This document shows positions 51,410-60,771 of a stretch of 64,000 nucleotides of DNA, in pieces. The translations under genes were made by a program, and so were the position numbers. The stretch is from assembly GCA_902363135.1 (NCBI GenBank), contig CABIZF010000012.1, forward strand, positions 1 through 64,000. Direction: 5' to 3'. Every line of letters starts with the position of its first letter. The first letter of the stretch is position 1. Below the pieces are notes generated by a model. That model searched no databases and had not been told where the DNA came from. It saw nothing but the letters and a program-made list of their open reading frames with translations. The DNA comes from Lachnospiraceae bacterium. GTDB lineage: Bacteria > Bacillota > Clostridia > Lachnospirales > Lachnospiraceae.

Positions 51410-52324
51410 TTAAAAAATACTCGTATCTGTCATCTTCTTGGCAGTGAAATTCGCTGTCAACAAAATGACAATATTAATGAGCGAATTAGCAAGACCAACT
51501 GCTGCTGCAAAACTATACTGCGCATTCAAAAGGCCTTTTCGATATACATAAGTTGAAAAAATATCTGCGGTGGAATAAGTCGCTGAATTATACATGAGAA
51601 TTACTTTCTCATATCCGATGTTTAACATATTCCCCATATTTAAAATCAGAAGAAGAATAATGGTCGGCGCAATAGAGGGCAGTGTAATATGAACTAATTT
51701 CTGCCATTTTCCTGCACCATCCAGTGCAGCAGACTCATACATCTGCTGATCAATCCCTGATATTGCTGCCACATATATAATCGAGTTCCAGCCAAATTCC
51801 TGCCATACTCCAGAGCCTACATAAAGTGGCCGAAACGCTCCTGGAAGATTGAAATAATTCTTAGGAGCTACACCGAAAGCAGAAAGCACCTGTGTGATTA
51901 CACCACCATCCGATGACAATAAGTCTTTCAAAATTCCTACCACTACTACTACCGAAACAAAATGCGGCAGATATGCAGCAGTCTGTGCAAACCGCTGAAA
52001 ATGTTTATTTTTTATTTCATTTAAAAGTAAGGCAAATGCAATCGGAATGGGAAAGGACCATAAAAGCTGCTCGATACTGAGCAAGAATGTATTTTTTACC
52101 AAACGCCCAAAATATACCGATTGTACCAATTCTTTAAAATGTTTTAGTCCTACCCACGGACTTCCCCAGACGCCTTTCGAAATATTATAGTCTTTAAAAG
52201 CCATCAAAATTCCATACATTGGTCCATAACAAAACACAGCAAAATAAATCACTCCAGGAAGGATAATTAATAACAGCATCCAATCCCGTTTTATATTTTT
52301 CTTCAAGCTTTTTATCGCCGTCAT
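51410..52324 (-). CDS. Oligosaccharide ABC transporter permease, LplB/YteP type
   Basis: A 304-residue permease with six transmembrane segments, the N-terminal LLIILPGVIYFAVFCYGPMYGILMAFKDY typical of LplB/YteP, and the EAA loop EGAALDGAGKWQKLVHITLPSI-like (here YESAALDGAGKWQKL). It is paired with the downstream LplC-type subunit. Confidence 0.91.
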   Translation of the reverse strand: MTAIKSLKKNIKRDWMLLLIILPGVIYFAVFCYGPMYGILMAFKDYNISKGVWGSPWVGLKHFKELVQSVYFGRLVKNTFLLSIEQLLWSFPIPIAFALLLNEIKNKHFQRFAQTAAYLPHFVSVVVVVGILKDLLSSDGGVITQVLSAFGVAPKNYFNLPGAFRPLYVGSGVWQEFGWNSIIYVAAISGIDQQMYESAALDGAGKWQKLVHITLPSIAPTIILLLILNMGNMLNIGYEKVILMYNSATYSTADIFSTYVYRKGLLNAQYSFAAAVGLANSLINIVILLTANFTAKKMTDTSIF

Positions 52325-52403
52325 ATCCCTTCCACCCCTGTAAATCTTTTTTCGTTCATCCCCTGTTCATGCAGGGGATGAACATTCTCTCATTCGACTT
52401 CAG

Positions 52404-54059
52404 TTACTGCGCAACGATCTCCTGGTATCTTGCATACTGATCAGCCTTAATGTTAATAATATCCTGCATTCCCATACTATTTGCAGTCTCTACATAGCTG
52501 TCAAAGTTATCCAGTGACTCTGTGCCTATTACAAATGAAGTAAACATCTCATCCAAATAAGTAGACAGATCTGGCCATACGCTCGTATACACTTCTGACT
52601 CTTCTGCAGTACCAAGCATTTCCGGGAACGGGTCTTTCATGTTTCCGTATGCGTCTTTGCAGGCAGTTTCTACTTTCGTACCTTCAAAAATCTTCATAAA
52701 TGCTTCACCGGAATCATCAATAAAGTAAGTTGGCCATGCCCCAATACTACGCAACGCAGAAAATGCAGAAGTATAAGTCTCATTATTTGTTATAAGATCG
52801 GTAAAGGAAATATTTCCATCCGCATCCTTTTCATATGACAAACCTTCTACGCCATAGCTGTAAAGCATTCTTCCGTCTTCGCTTGCATAAACATAATCAA
52901 TCCATTTTATCGCTGCTTCCGGATTTTCGCAGGCCGAAGTAATTCCATAATAGTGCCAGGTAAGAGAACGCTTTGTCATTTGTGCGGTTCCATTCTCATC
53001 CTTCTGTATCACCGGCATAAACTGATAATTACAATTTGGATTCGTTGTCAATGCAAGATCATCCGAAGATGCCATATTATCTGCTGGATCATGGCAAACG
53101 ATTCCTACCTTATCCTCTGTAATATTCTGCGTAAGCTGTGTTCCATCCAGATCATCTGAAATCAATCCTTCGGAATAGCACTTATTTAAGAATGTAAGCA
53201 TCTCCTTATAATTGTCTTCGACTGCTGCATAGTGCACTCCACCGTCAGCATCAGTATACCACAAACTGTTTGTGTCATATCCAAAACCAGTCATTAAATA
53301 ATACAACTGCTTCAGGCCATTTTTTGTAGCAACCGGAATTTCATCGTTCGGATCTCCATTTCCATTTGCATCCTGTTCCTTAAATGCCTTCATAACATTA
53401 TACAACTCATCAACAGTTTTCGGCATTTCCAAACCGAGATTATCCAGCCAGTCCTGACGGATGTAAAGGTAATCTGGTACATAATCATTGATGTCTCCCC
53501 ACCATCCTGCAAGCCCATAGATATTTCCATCAGATGATGTACACATTGCTTTCAGCGCCGGGTACTTTTCAAATAGCTTCTGAATATTTGGCGCATACTG
53601 TTCAATTAAATCGTTAAGCGGAATTAATACTCCATTGTTGGAATAGGTATCTACGCCTACATTAGAATCAAACGGCGGTATTTCCACCATATCCGGTAAT
53701 CCTTCCATAGAAGCAAGTCTGGTCTGCAGAACTGTTTCTACATCGCTGCTGTAAGTATCCCATTTGATATGTACTCCCGTTCTTTTTTCAATTTCTTCCT
53801 GAACTGGTAATCCATCATTGTAGCTTACACCTGCACACCACGTATCGTTTCCCATATAAGTCAACTCTACCTCTCCTGGCTGACAAATTGGAAGCGATAA
53901 CCCTCCAAGATCATACACTGTCCCTGTTGCTCCTTCTAAGGATACCTGCGTAGCCTCTTCCGCAAATGCCGGAGTTACCACTCCTCCCGTTGCTATCATT
54001 GCCGCCATCGCTGTTCCCATTATTGCAGATACCGTTCTTCGTATTTTGTTTCTGTTCAT
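52404..54059 (-). CDS. Oligosaccharide ABC substrate-binding protein, LipO/YtcQ type
   Basis: A 551-residue extracellular binding protein with a signal peptide ending TPAFAEEAT, with no lipobox cysteine. The size and the segments ADGGVHYAAVEDNYKEMLTFLNK and WHYYGITSACENPEAAIKWIDY match the long LipO/YtcQ proteins. It is the first gene of the operon. AGAGAGGG precedes the ATG. Confidence 0.9.
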   Translation of the reverse strand: MNRNKIRRTVSAIMGTAMAAMIATGGVVTPAFAEEATQVSLEGATGTVYDLGGLSLPICQPGEVELTYMGNDTWCAGVSYNDGLPVQEEIEKRTGVHIKWDTYSSDVETVLQTRLASMEGLPDMVEIPPFDSNVGVDTYSNNGVLIPLNDLIEQYAPNIQKLFEKYPALKAMCTSSDGNIYGLAGWWGDINDYVPDYLYIRQDWLDNLGLEMPKTVDELYNVMKAFKEQDANGNGDPNDEIPVATKNGLKQLYYLMTGFGYDTNSLWYTDADGGVHYAAVEDNYKEMLTFLNKCYSEGLISDDLDGTQLTQNITEDKVGIVCHDPADNMASSDDLALTTNPNCNYQFMPVIQKDENGTAQMTKRSLTWHYYGITSACENPEAAIKWIDYVYASEDGRMLYSYGVEGLSYEKDADGNISFTDLITNNETYTSAFSALRSIGAWPTYFIDDSGEAFMKIFEGTKVETACKDAYGNMKDPFPEMLGTAEESEVYTSVWPDLSTYLDEMFTSFVIGTESLDNFDSYVETANSMGMQDIINIKADQYARYQEIVAQ

Positions 54060-54439
54060 ACTAAAATCCCTCTCTTATTCGATTGCTACATACAGATAAA
54101 TCTCTGTAACCCCATTAGTATAATTTTCTGCTAAAGCATACTCAGAATTATGTTTTTCGGCCGAACTTCACAGTAGCTTTCAGCTGTTGATACTAGTTTA
54201 TGTCTATTTTTTTATGTTTTAAAAGCATCAAAATCAGCTTTTTTGTATATTTTTAATGTTCCGTCACTGTTTTTGTTCGAAATCTTTTATTTTGTTTGCC
54301 AGATCATCTATGTTTTCCCTTAAATATACTATCTTTTTTATATCTATTTTTTTCGCCGCTTGCACCCGCCGCCGCTTTTCGCTATAATAGTTTCATGTTT
54401 TCATCTATCCCATTTTCGATCTCAGAAAGGATATTCATC
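54060..54439. other. Intergenic region between binding-protein gene and DUF3783 gene
   Basis: An AT-rich, gene-free 380-bp region between divergent genes. A TATACT-like -10 for the minus-strand operon lies at 54122-54117. In-frame codons upstream of 54440 are not credible protein. No riboswitch fold recognised. Confidence 0.45.
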
Positions 54440-54853
54440 ATGAAAGAAACAGTTTTATATTTTTCTCCGAAAAAAACACCGCAAACCGCAGCGCTCAAAG
54501 GTCTTCTCATCCGTATGGGAATCCGGATCCGAAATATTGCACCTGAACAGGTACAGGAACAGGTAGGAGCACTTGCAGGAGCTGCCGGATTCGAGAAGTC
54601 AGGTGCTGCGTCCACTGCAGACCCGGAAGCTCTGGAAAAGCTTCAGGAGGAGATGCTTGTCCTGTGTAATTTTTCAGAGGCACGGCTGGATGCACTCCTG
54701 CAGGGCATGCGCCGTTCCGGTATCCGGATCGCCCTGAAAGCCATGCTGACTGAGAGTAATGCCGGCTGGACGTTCCTGCAGCTGTATGAGGAGCTGCTAA
54801 AGGAGCATGCCATAATGACAAACGCAGCACCGTTTTCCTCTAAAGAGCAATGA
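54440..54853 (+). CDS. DUF3783-domain protein
   Basis: A 137-residue cytoplasmic protein. The pattern MKETVLYFSPKKTPQTAALKGLLIRMGIRIRNI, a central LVLCNFSEARLDALLQGMRRSGIRIALKAMLTESNAGWTF and a C-terminal YEELLKEH match DUF3783, a small clostridial family of unknown function. AAGGAT precedes the ATG at 54440. Confidence 0.8.
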   Translation: MKETVLYFSPKKTPQTAALKGLLIRMGIRIRNIAPEQVQEQVGALAGAAGFEKSGAASTADPEALEKLQEEMLVLCNFSEARLDALLQGMRRSGIRIALKAMLTESNAGWTFLQLYEELLKEHAIMTNAAPFSSKEQ

Positions 54854-54895
54854 AAAAGCTTCTCACCGTCGATAAATCCAATTCAAGAATGCTGA

Positions 54896-54941
54896 AAAAG
54901 GCTGCTCTACCAGTTTATACAAACGGATATAGCAGCCTTTC
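54896..54941. terminator. Bidirectional terminator between DUF3783 gene and leuS
   Basis: AAAGGCTGCT pairs with AGCAGCCTTT across a 24-nt loop, with A and T runs outside, between two convergent genes. Confidence 0.8.
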
Positions 54942-54958
54942 TTTCATCAAAATCCTAT

Positions 54959-57361
54959 TTATTTCACTACGATATTTACAATCTTATTCGGAACATAAAT
55001 TTCCTTTACAACGTTCTTTCCCTCGGTCAGCGCTGCAATCTTGCTGTCTGCATTTGCAATCGCAAGCGCCTCTTCCTTTGTACAGCCATTCGGGATGACG
55101 ATCGTGGTCTTGAGCTTACCGTTGATCTGGACGCCGATCTCAATCTTGGACTCGACGGTCTTATTCTCATCGTACTTCGGCCACTCGGACAGAGACAGGA
55201 AGCCTTCTCCGCCGATGCTCTCCCACATTTCCTCACAAAGATGCGGAGCGAACGGGCAAAGCAGCTTGATAAAGATCACGAGATCATCACGGCTGATTGT
55301 TCCGACTGTATAGATGTCGTTGATCAGAGTCATCAGGCATGCGATCGCGGTATTGAACTTCATCGCCTCAATGTCAGCCGTCACCTTCTTGATCGCCTTG
55401 TGGAATTTCACTTCCATATCCGGATCTGCCGAAGCATCTGTCATAATGTCGGTCAGACCTGCCACACGCTCAAGGAAACGCTTGCAGCCCTTTACAGAAC
55501 TGTCGTTCCACGGAGCTGCTGCGCCGTAATCGCCCATGAACAGCACGTAGGTACGGAGGGTATCTGCACCGTATTCCTTTACAATGTCAAGCGGGTCTAC
55601 GACATTGCCCTTGGATTTACTCATCTTATCGCCGTCCGCACCGAGGATCATACCCTGCGCAGAACGCTTTGCATATGGCTCCGGTGTATTGACTACGCCG
55701 ATGTCGTACAGGAAATGATGCCAAAATCTGGAGTAAATCATATGACGGGTCACGTGCTCCATACCACCGTTGTACCAGTCAACCGGCATCCAGTAGTTCA
55801 GCTTATCCATCGCTGCCAGCTCATTATCATTATGCGGGTCGATGTAGCGCAGGAAGTACCACGAAGATCCTGCCCACTGCGGCATCGTATCAGTCTCGCG
55901 CTTTGCTGCGCCGCCGCACTTCGGACACTTGCAGTTTACGAAGGAATCGATTTTGGCCAGCGGAGACTGTCCATCCTCACCCGGCTGGAAATCTTCCACA
56001 TCCGGCAGACGAAGCGGAAGTTCCTCAAATGGGACTGCCACATCGCCACAGGTCGGGCAGTGTACAATCGGGATCGGCTCTCCCCAGTATCTCTGACGGT
56101 TAAACGCCCAGTCCTTCATCTTGTACTGTACGCCTGCCTCGCCGATACCTCGCTTCTCCAGCTCCTCAAGCATGCGCTTGATGGAATCCTTCTTATTCGT
56201 ATAGCCATTCAGGAACTCGGAGTTGATCATCTCACCGTCGCCGGTGTATGCTTCCTGCTCGATATCACCGCCCTTAATGACCTGAATGATGTCGATACCG
56301 AATTTCTTTGCGAAATCATAGTCTCTCTGGTCATGTGCCGGAACTGCCATGATCGCGCCTGTACCGTAGCCCATCATGACATAGTCTGCAATAAAGATCG
56401 GGATCTTCTTGCCATTGACCGGATTGACTGCCGTCAGCCCGTCAATGCAGACACCGGTCTTCTCCTTGACAAGCTGTGTACGCTCAAACTCGGTCTTCTT
56501 TGCGCAGACATCGCGATATGCCTGAATCTCACCAAAGTTCTTAATCTGATCCTTATACTGATCAATCAGCGGATGCTCCGGCGCGATAACCATAAAGGTA
56601 ACGCCATAAAGGGTATCCGGTCTGGTCGTGTAAATGCGAAGCTGCTCATCCAGTCCGTCTACCTGGAAGTTTACAAATGCACCGGTCGACTTTCCGATCC
56701 AGTTGACCTGCTGCTGCTTGATATTTGCCGGATAATCTACAGAATCCAGCCCCTCGAGCAGTTTGTCTGCATACTGTGTAATACGCAGATACCATACATC
56801 CTTCGACCGCTGTACGACATCACTGTGGCAGATGTCACATTTTCCGCCCTGGCTGTCCTCGTTGGAAAGGACGACCTTACAGGACGGGCAGTAGTTTACG
56901 AGCGTCTTATCCCGGAATACCAGACCCTTCTCAAACATTTTCAGGAAAATCCACTGCGTCCACTTATAAAAGTCCGGATCAGTCGTGTCGATCACGCGGC
57001 TCCAGTCAAAGGAAAATCCGACGCTCTTTAACTGCTCGGAAAAACGATGGATATTCTTATCCGTGATGATACGCGGATGTGTGGATGTCTTAATCGCATA
57101 GTTCTCGGTCGGAAGTCCGAATGCGTCAAAGCCGATCGGAAACAGTACATTGTATCCTTCCATACGACGCTTCCGCGCAATGACCTCGATACTGGAATAT
57201 GCTTTAATATGTCCGACATGCATGCCGGCTCCGCTCGGATACGGGAACTCTACCAGACCGTAAAACTTCGGCTTCTCACTTCCGTCCACTGCCTTAAAGA
57301 TTTCCTGCTCCGCCCATTTCTTCTGCCATTTGGGCTCAATCTTTTTAAATTCGTGTCTCAT
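54959..57361 (-). CDS. leuS: Leucine-tRNA ligase
   Basis: An 800-residue class Ia aminoacyl-tRNA synthetase charging tRNA-Leu. HIGH appears as HVGH in PYPSGAGMHVGHIKAYS, and KMSKS in DGDKMSKSKGNVV. The editing domain (TTRPDTLYGVTFMVIAPEHP) and the C-terminal anticodon-binding part are complete. GGAGGAG precedes the ATG at 57361. Only about 55 bp separate it from the upstream AraC gene on the same strand, leaving no room for a T-box leader. Confidence 0.97.
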   Translation of the reverse strand: MRHEFKKIEPKWQKKWAEQEIFKAVDGSEKPKFYGLVEFPYPSGAGMHVGHIKAYSSIEVIARKRRMEGYNVLFPIGFDAFGLPTENYAIKTSTHPRIITDKNIHRFSEQLKSVGFSFDWSRVIDTTDPDFYKWTQWIFLKMFEKGLVFRDKTLVNYCPSCKVVLSNEDSQGGKCDICHSDVVQRSKDVWYLRITQYADKLLEGLDSVDYPANIKQQQVNWIGKSTGAFVNFQVDGLDEQLRIYTTRPDTLYGVTFMVIAPEHPLIDQYKDQIKNFGEIQAYRDVCAKKTEFERTQLVKEKTGVCIDGLTAVNPVNGKKIPIFIADYVMMGYGTGAIMAVPAHDQRDYDFAKKFGIDIIQVIKGGDIEQEAYTGDGEMINSEFLNGYTNKKDSIKRMLEELEKRGIGEAGVQYKMKDWAFNRQRYWGEPIPIVHCPTCGDVAVPFEELPLRLPDVEDFQPGEDGQSPLAKIDSFVNCKCPKCGGAAKRETDTMPQWAGSSWYFLRYIDPHNDNELAAMDKLNYWMPVDWYNGGMEHVTRHMIYSRFWHHFLYDIGVVNTPEPYAKRSAQGMILGADGDKMSKSKGNVVDPLDIVKEYGADTLRTYVLFMGDYGAAAPWNDSSVKGCKRFLERVAGLTDIMTDASADPDMEVKFHKAIKKVTADIEAMKFNTAIACLMTLINDIYTVGTISRDDLVIFIKLLCPFAPHLCEEMWESIGGEGFLSLSEWPKYDENKTVESKIEIGVQINGKLKTTIVIPNGCTKEEALAIANADSKIAALTEGKNVVKEIYVPNKIVNIVVK

Positions 57362-57416
57362 ATGCTCCTCCATTGCTTCCTATTTATACACAGGATTGCA
57401 TAAATCAGTACTCATT

Positions 57417-58343
57417 CTAATCCAATGTACCCTTTTTGTCAATGCTCCCTCGCAGCTTTGACGGCGGATATCCGTACTTCTTTTTAAATGCCTTGCTCAG
57501 ATGAAATTCATCATAAAATCCGAAGTTTACTGCTGCTTCGTGGAGCTTCGCATCCGGCTGATGTGCCAGAAACTCCCGTACCATTTCCAGCTTCAGATCC
57601 ATCTGATAGGCAGAGAAGGTCTGGTTACAGGAATCCCGGAATCGGTTGTTCAGTGTGCGGGGGCAAATGTAAAACTCCGCCGCCATCTCCGGTGCTGAAA
57701 AAAAAACCTGCGGGTTCGAGTAAATCTTCTGCCGCACCTGCTCCAGCATAGAATTACTCCCCGGCCCGCCTACCATCTCTGCCTGCAGCGAAGAGAGTTC
57801 ACACAGAATCAGATTAAACAGAAGCGTCAGCCGATCCTCCCGCTGTGCATCACCACCCCAGTAGGCAGAGATCAGTTCATGGAAATACTGGCGGATCTTC
57901 GGCTCCTTCCGACAGTGGATAAGCGTGTGACTGCGCAAAAAGCGCGGATCTTCGCTGCCTTCTGCGGCTTCCATTTTATCCATGCATATTTTCTGCGTAT
58001 TTTCTTTTCCATGTTCCATGCAGCTTTCTTTCCGTTCAGATAATCCCTGCTGTTTATTTCCACATCGCTCCGCTTCTGTAGGCAACACATGGAAATACAT
58101 ATGCCGGTTACCCGGATTGCAGAGCCGCACACCGGTGTGATGTCGTCCGGCACAGAGGATCAGCAGGTCATCTGTCTGCAGTTCATACGGAATCCCCTCC
58201 TCGATCACCTCCCAGGTGCCGTCCAGAATGTACAGAAAATCATGCTCGGACATCATGCGGGTAGGGTGCAGCATACCGTTAACTGAGGTGATATAGTTGG
58301 CACTGGTGATGGTGCGCGGAGACATTTTTTCGAGAAATAGCAT
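57417..58343 (-). CDS. AraC-family regulator, likely of the GH127 gene
   Basis: A 308-residue regulator: a cupin part (about 20-95, GTWEVIEEGIPYELQTDDLLILCAGRHHTG), a low-complexity insertion around 100-125, and a C-terminal AraC HTH pair (about 205-300, AAVNFGFYDEFHLSKAFKKKYGYPPSKLR). It is divergent from the beta-L-arabinofuranosidase gene. GGAG precedes the ATG. Confidence 0.85.
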   Translation of the reverse strand: MLFLEKMSPRTITSANYITSVNGMLHPTRMMSEHDFLYILDGTWEVIEEGIPYELQTDDLLILCAGRHHTGVRLCNPGNRHMYFHVLPTEAERCGNKQQGLSERKESCMEHGKENTQKICMDKMEAAEGSEDPRFLRSHTLIHCRKEPKIRQYFHELISAYWGGDAQREDRLTLLFNLILCELSSLQAEMVGGPGSNSMLEQVRQKIYSNPQVFFSAPEMAAEFYICPRTLNNRFRDSCNQTFSAYQMDLKLEMVREFLAHQPDAKLHEAAVNFGFYDEFHLSKAFKKKYGYPPSKLRGSIDKKGTLD

Positions 58344-58376
58344 GGTGGAGCTCCTTTCAGGTTATGTAGTGAGGAT

Positions 58377-58470
58377 GTTTTGGACGTTCCGTCCATCCCA
58401 AAATGCCAATCCAACTCAAGCCAAATAAATTTGTCCTGAGTTGCCTTAGCATTTTGCTGCTGTCCAAAAC
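58377..58470. repeat. 94-bp palindrome in the AraC-GH127 intergenic region
   Basis: GTTTTGGAC (58377-58385) pairs with GTCCAAAAC (58462-58470), CAAAATGC with GCATTTTG, and CAACTCA with TGAGTTG, in nested order. It lies between divergent genes and could be a MITE or a regulatory cruciform. Confidence 0.65.
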
Positions 58471-58629
58471 TGCTTTTCCATATTTTACATGTTTTCTTCC
58501 AGTTTGACAATGGTCTTGGAATGTGTTTTTTGATAAAATACAGACACATGGGTTCAAAATTATCAGAGCTATCGCAGATATGATTTGTGAAAGTATCATA
58601 GCTCTGCCGGATAAAAGGAGGAATTATAC

Positions 58630-60651
58630 ATGGATAAGCAAAAATTTTCATCCCCGCTCTCTCTTCGCGATGTGCAGATAAAGGATGCATTCTGGAAAAA
58701 GGAAATGGAGCTGGTACGCACAGAGGTGATCCCGTATCAGTGGGCAGCGCTGAATGATCAGGTCGAAGGTGCTGCGCCAAGCTATTGCATGCACAATTTT
58801 AAGGCTGCCGGAAAGCAGAATGAGGAGCGCCGCGAGCAGGGAAAGGAATTCAGGGAGCCTGTCTATACGTTCCGTGGCTTTGAGGCACTGCCGGAAGATC
58901 CGGCACATCCGGAGGATGACAAGTTTTACGGATTTGTATTTCAGGACAGTGATTTCTACAAATGGATTGAGGCAGTCGGCTACTCTCTGACCCAGCATCC
59001 GGATCCGGAGCTGGAGAAAATCGCTGACGATGCGATTCAGATCGTCTGCGCGGCACAGCAGGACGACGGCTACCTGGACACCTACTATATTCTGAACGGT
59101 AAAGACAAGATTTTTTCCAATCTGAAAGACAATCATGAGCTGTACTGCCTCGGACACCTGCTTGAAGGCGCGGTAGCCTATTATCAGGCGACCGGAAAGG
59201 ATCAGCTTCTCAATACCGCCTGCCGCTATGCCGATTATGTAGCGGATTACTTCGGACCGGAGGAAGGCAAATGCAAGGGCTATCCGGGACATGAGATCGC
59301 TGAGATGGCGCTTGTGCGTCTCTATGAGACGACAAAGAATGACAAATACCTGAAGCTCGCGAAGTATTTCATCGATGAGCGCGGCACCCGCCCATACTAC
59401 TTTGACCAGGAGCACCCGGAAGAAGTAAAGAAAAATCCGGACGGCCTGCGCTATGAATACAACCAGGCACACCTTCCGGTACGGGAGCAGGATGAAGCAG
59501 TCGGACACGCAGTACGTGCCGTATACCTCTATTCCGGCATGGCAGATATCGCACGTCTCTCTGATGACGACAAGCTCTTTGAAGCATGCAACACGCTCTG
59601 GAACAATATAGTTGACAAAAAGCTTTACATCACCGGCGGTATCGGCGGCACGCACATCGGCGAGGCATTTTCCTTCAACTACGATCTTCCGAATGACACT
59701 GCCTATGCAGAGACCTGCGCCTCCATCGGACTTGTATTTTTTGCACGTCGCATGCTGGAGATGTACCCGGATTCCCGCTACGCAGATGTCATGGAGCAGG
59801 CACTGTACAACACCGTACTTTCAGGCATGGCTCTCGACGGCAAGAGCTTCTTCTATGTAAATCCGCTCGAGGTACTCCCGGAGGCCTGCCATAAGGATGA
59901 ACGGAAATTCCACGTAAAGGATATTCGTCAGAAATGGTTTGGCTGCGCATGCTGCCCGCCGAACCTTGCACGTACCTTAAGTTCCGTAAGCTCCTACGCA
60001 TTTACGGAAAATGACGACACCCTGTTTGTACATCTGTATATCGGAAGTGACGTTAAGAAAAAGGTAAATGGTCAGGAAGTCGCTGTTCACATCGATTCTG
60101 CCTTCCCGTGGGACGGAAAAGTCACTGTCTCTGTCGATGGTGCAAACGTTCCTCTTACACTGGCACTGCGTATTCCGGGCTGGGCAAACAGCTACACCGT
60201 GAGTGCGGACAGCTCTGAATATACCATTAAAGACGGTTACCTCTATATCACCCGCACCTGGAAGAAGGACGAGACACTGACCCTCGACTTCCCGATGGAG
60301 ATTCAGGTATGGAACGCTGATCCGCGCGTGCGCGAGGACATCGGCAAGGCCGCCGTTACCCGTGGACCGATCACCTACTGTCTGGAAGAAAAGGACAACG
60401 GCACAGATCTTCACCTGCTGACTCTCGACTGGAACGCACCAGCCTTTGTCAAAGATTCCGTTGTAGCAGGCGAACCTGTAAAGGAGATCGTGATGCATGG
60501 ATACCGCGAGGAGCTTCCGGCGCCAAAAGCAGGCACCCTCTACCGTCCGATCCAGAAGGCAGAGAAAAAGCCGGTAGAACTCAATTTTATCCCATACTAC
60601 ACATGGGCAAACCGTGGTGAGAATGAGATGAGCGTATGGGTACGGGTGTGA
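58630..60651 (+). CDS. GH127 beta-L-arabinofuranosidase
   Basis: A 673-residue (alpha/alpha)6-barrel glycosidase with no signal peptide. It has PLSLRDVQIKDAFWKKEMEL at the start, CAAQQDDGYLDTYY, ETCASIGLVFF (zinc-binding Glu and Cys) and FGCACCPPNLARTLSS, which carries the catalytic cysteine and zinc cysteines of GH127. It releases beta-L-arabinofuranose from arabino-oligosaccharides, for example from hydroxyproline-rich glycoproteins. GGAGG precedes the ATG. Confidence 0.92.
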   Translation: MDKQKFSSPLSLRDVQIKDAFWKKEMELVRTEVIPYQWAALNDQVEGAAPSYCMHNFKAAGKQNEERREQGKEFREPVYTFRGFEALPEDPAHPEDDKFYGFVFQDSDFYKWIEAVGYSLTQHPDPELEKIADDAIQIVCAAQQDDGYLDTYYILNGKDKIFSNLKDNHELYCLGHLLEGAVAYYQATGKDQLLNTACRYADYVADYFGPEEGKCKGYPGHEIAEMALVRLYETTKNDKYLKLAKYFIDERGTRPYYFDQEHPEEVKKNPDGLRYEYNQAHLPVREQDEAVGHAVRAVYLYSGMADIARLSDDDKLFEACNTLWNNIVDKKLYITGGIGGTHIGEAFSFNYDLPNDTAYAETCASIGLVFFARRMLEMYPDSRYADVMEQALYNTVLSGMALDGKSFFYVNPLEVLPEACHKDERKFHVKDIRQKWFGCACCPPNLARTLSSVSSYAFTENDDTLFVHLYIGSDVKKKVNGQEVAVHIDSAFPWDGKVTVSVDGANVPLTLALRIPGWANSYTVSADSSEYTIKDGYLYITRTWKKDETLTLDFPMEIQVWNADPRVREDIGKAAVTRGPITYCLEEKDNGTDLHLLTLDWNAPAFVKDSVVAGEPVKEIVMHGYREELPAPKAGTLYRPIQKAEKKPVELNFIPYYTWANRGENEMSVWVRV

Positions 60652-60722
60652 TCCCACATCTATAGCAGAACCGTGAAGCATAAAAGCTGCAGAATTATAA
60701 AGCTTAATTACACATAAAAAGG

Positions 60723-60761
60723 AAACCCGGAATTTGAATTGCGTTCAAATTCCGGGTTTCG
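60723..60761. terminator. Bidirectional terminator after GH127 and dus genes
   Basis: AACCCGGAATTTGAA pairs with TTCAAATTCCGGGTT around a 5-nt loop, between convergent genes. The T run is short. Confidence 0.78.
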
Positions 60762-60771
60762 CCCCATTTAT

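Noticed and set aside
55241..57031. 596-codon open frame antisense to leuS
   Set aside because: It lies entirely opposite a certain gene, is arginine/cysteine/histidine-rich shadow sequence with no recognisable domain, and has no ribosome binding site.
57362..57416. T-box leader for leuS
   Set aside because: The gap to the preceding gene is about 55 bp, too short for a T-box, and no specifier hairpin or antiterminator is visible.
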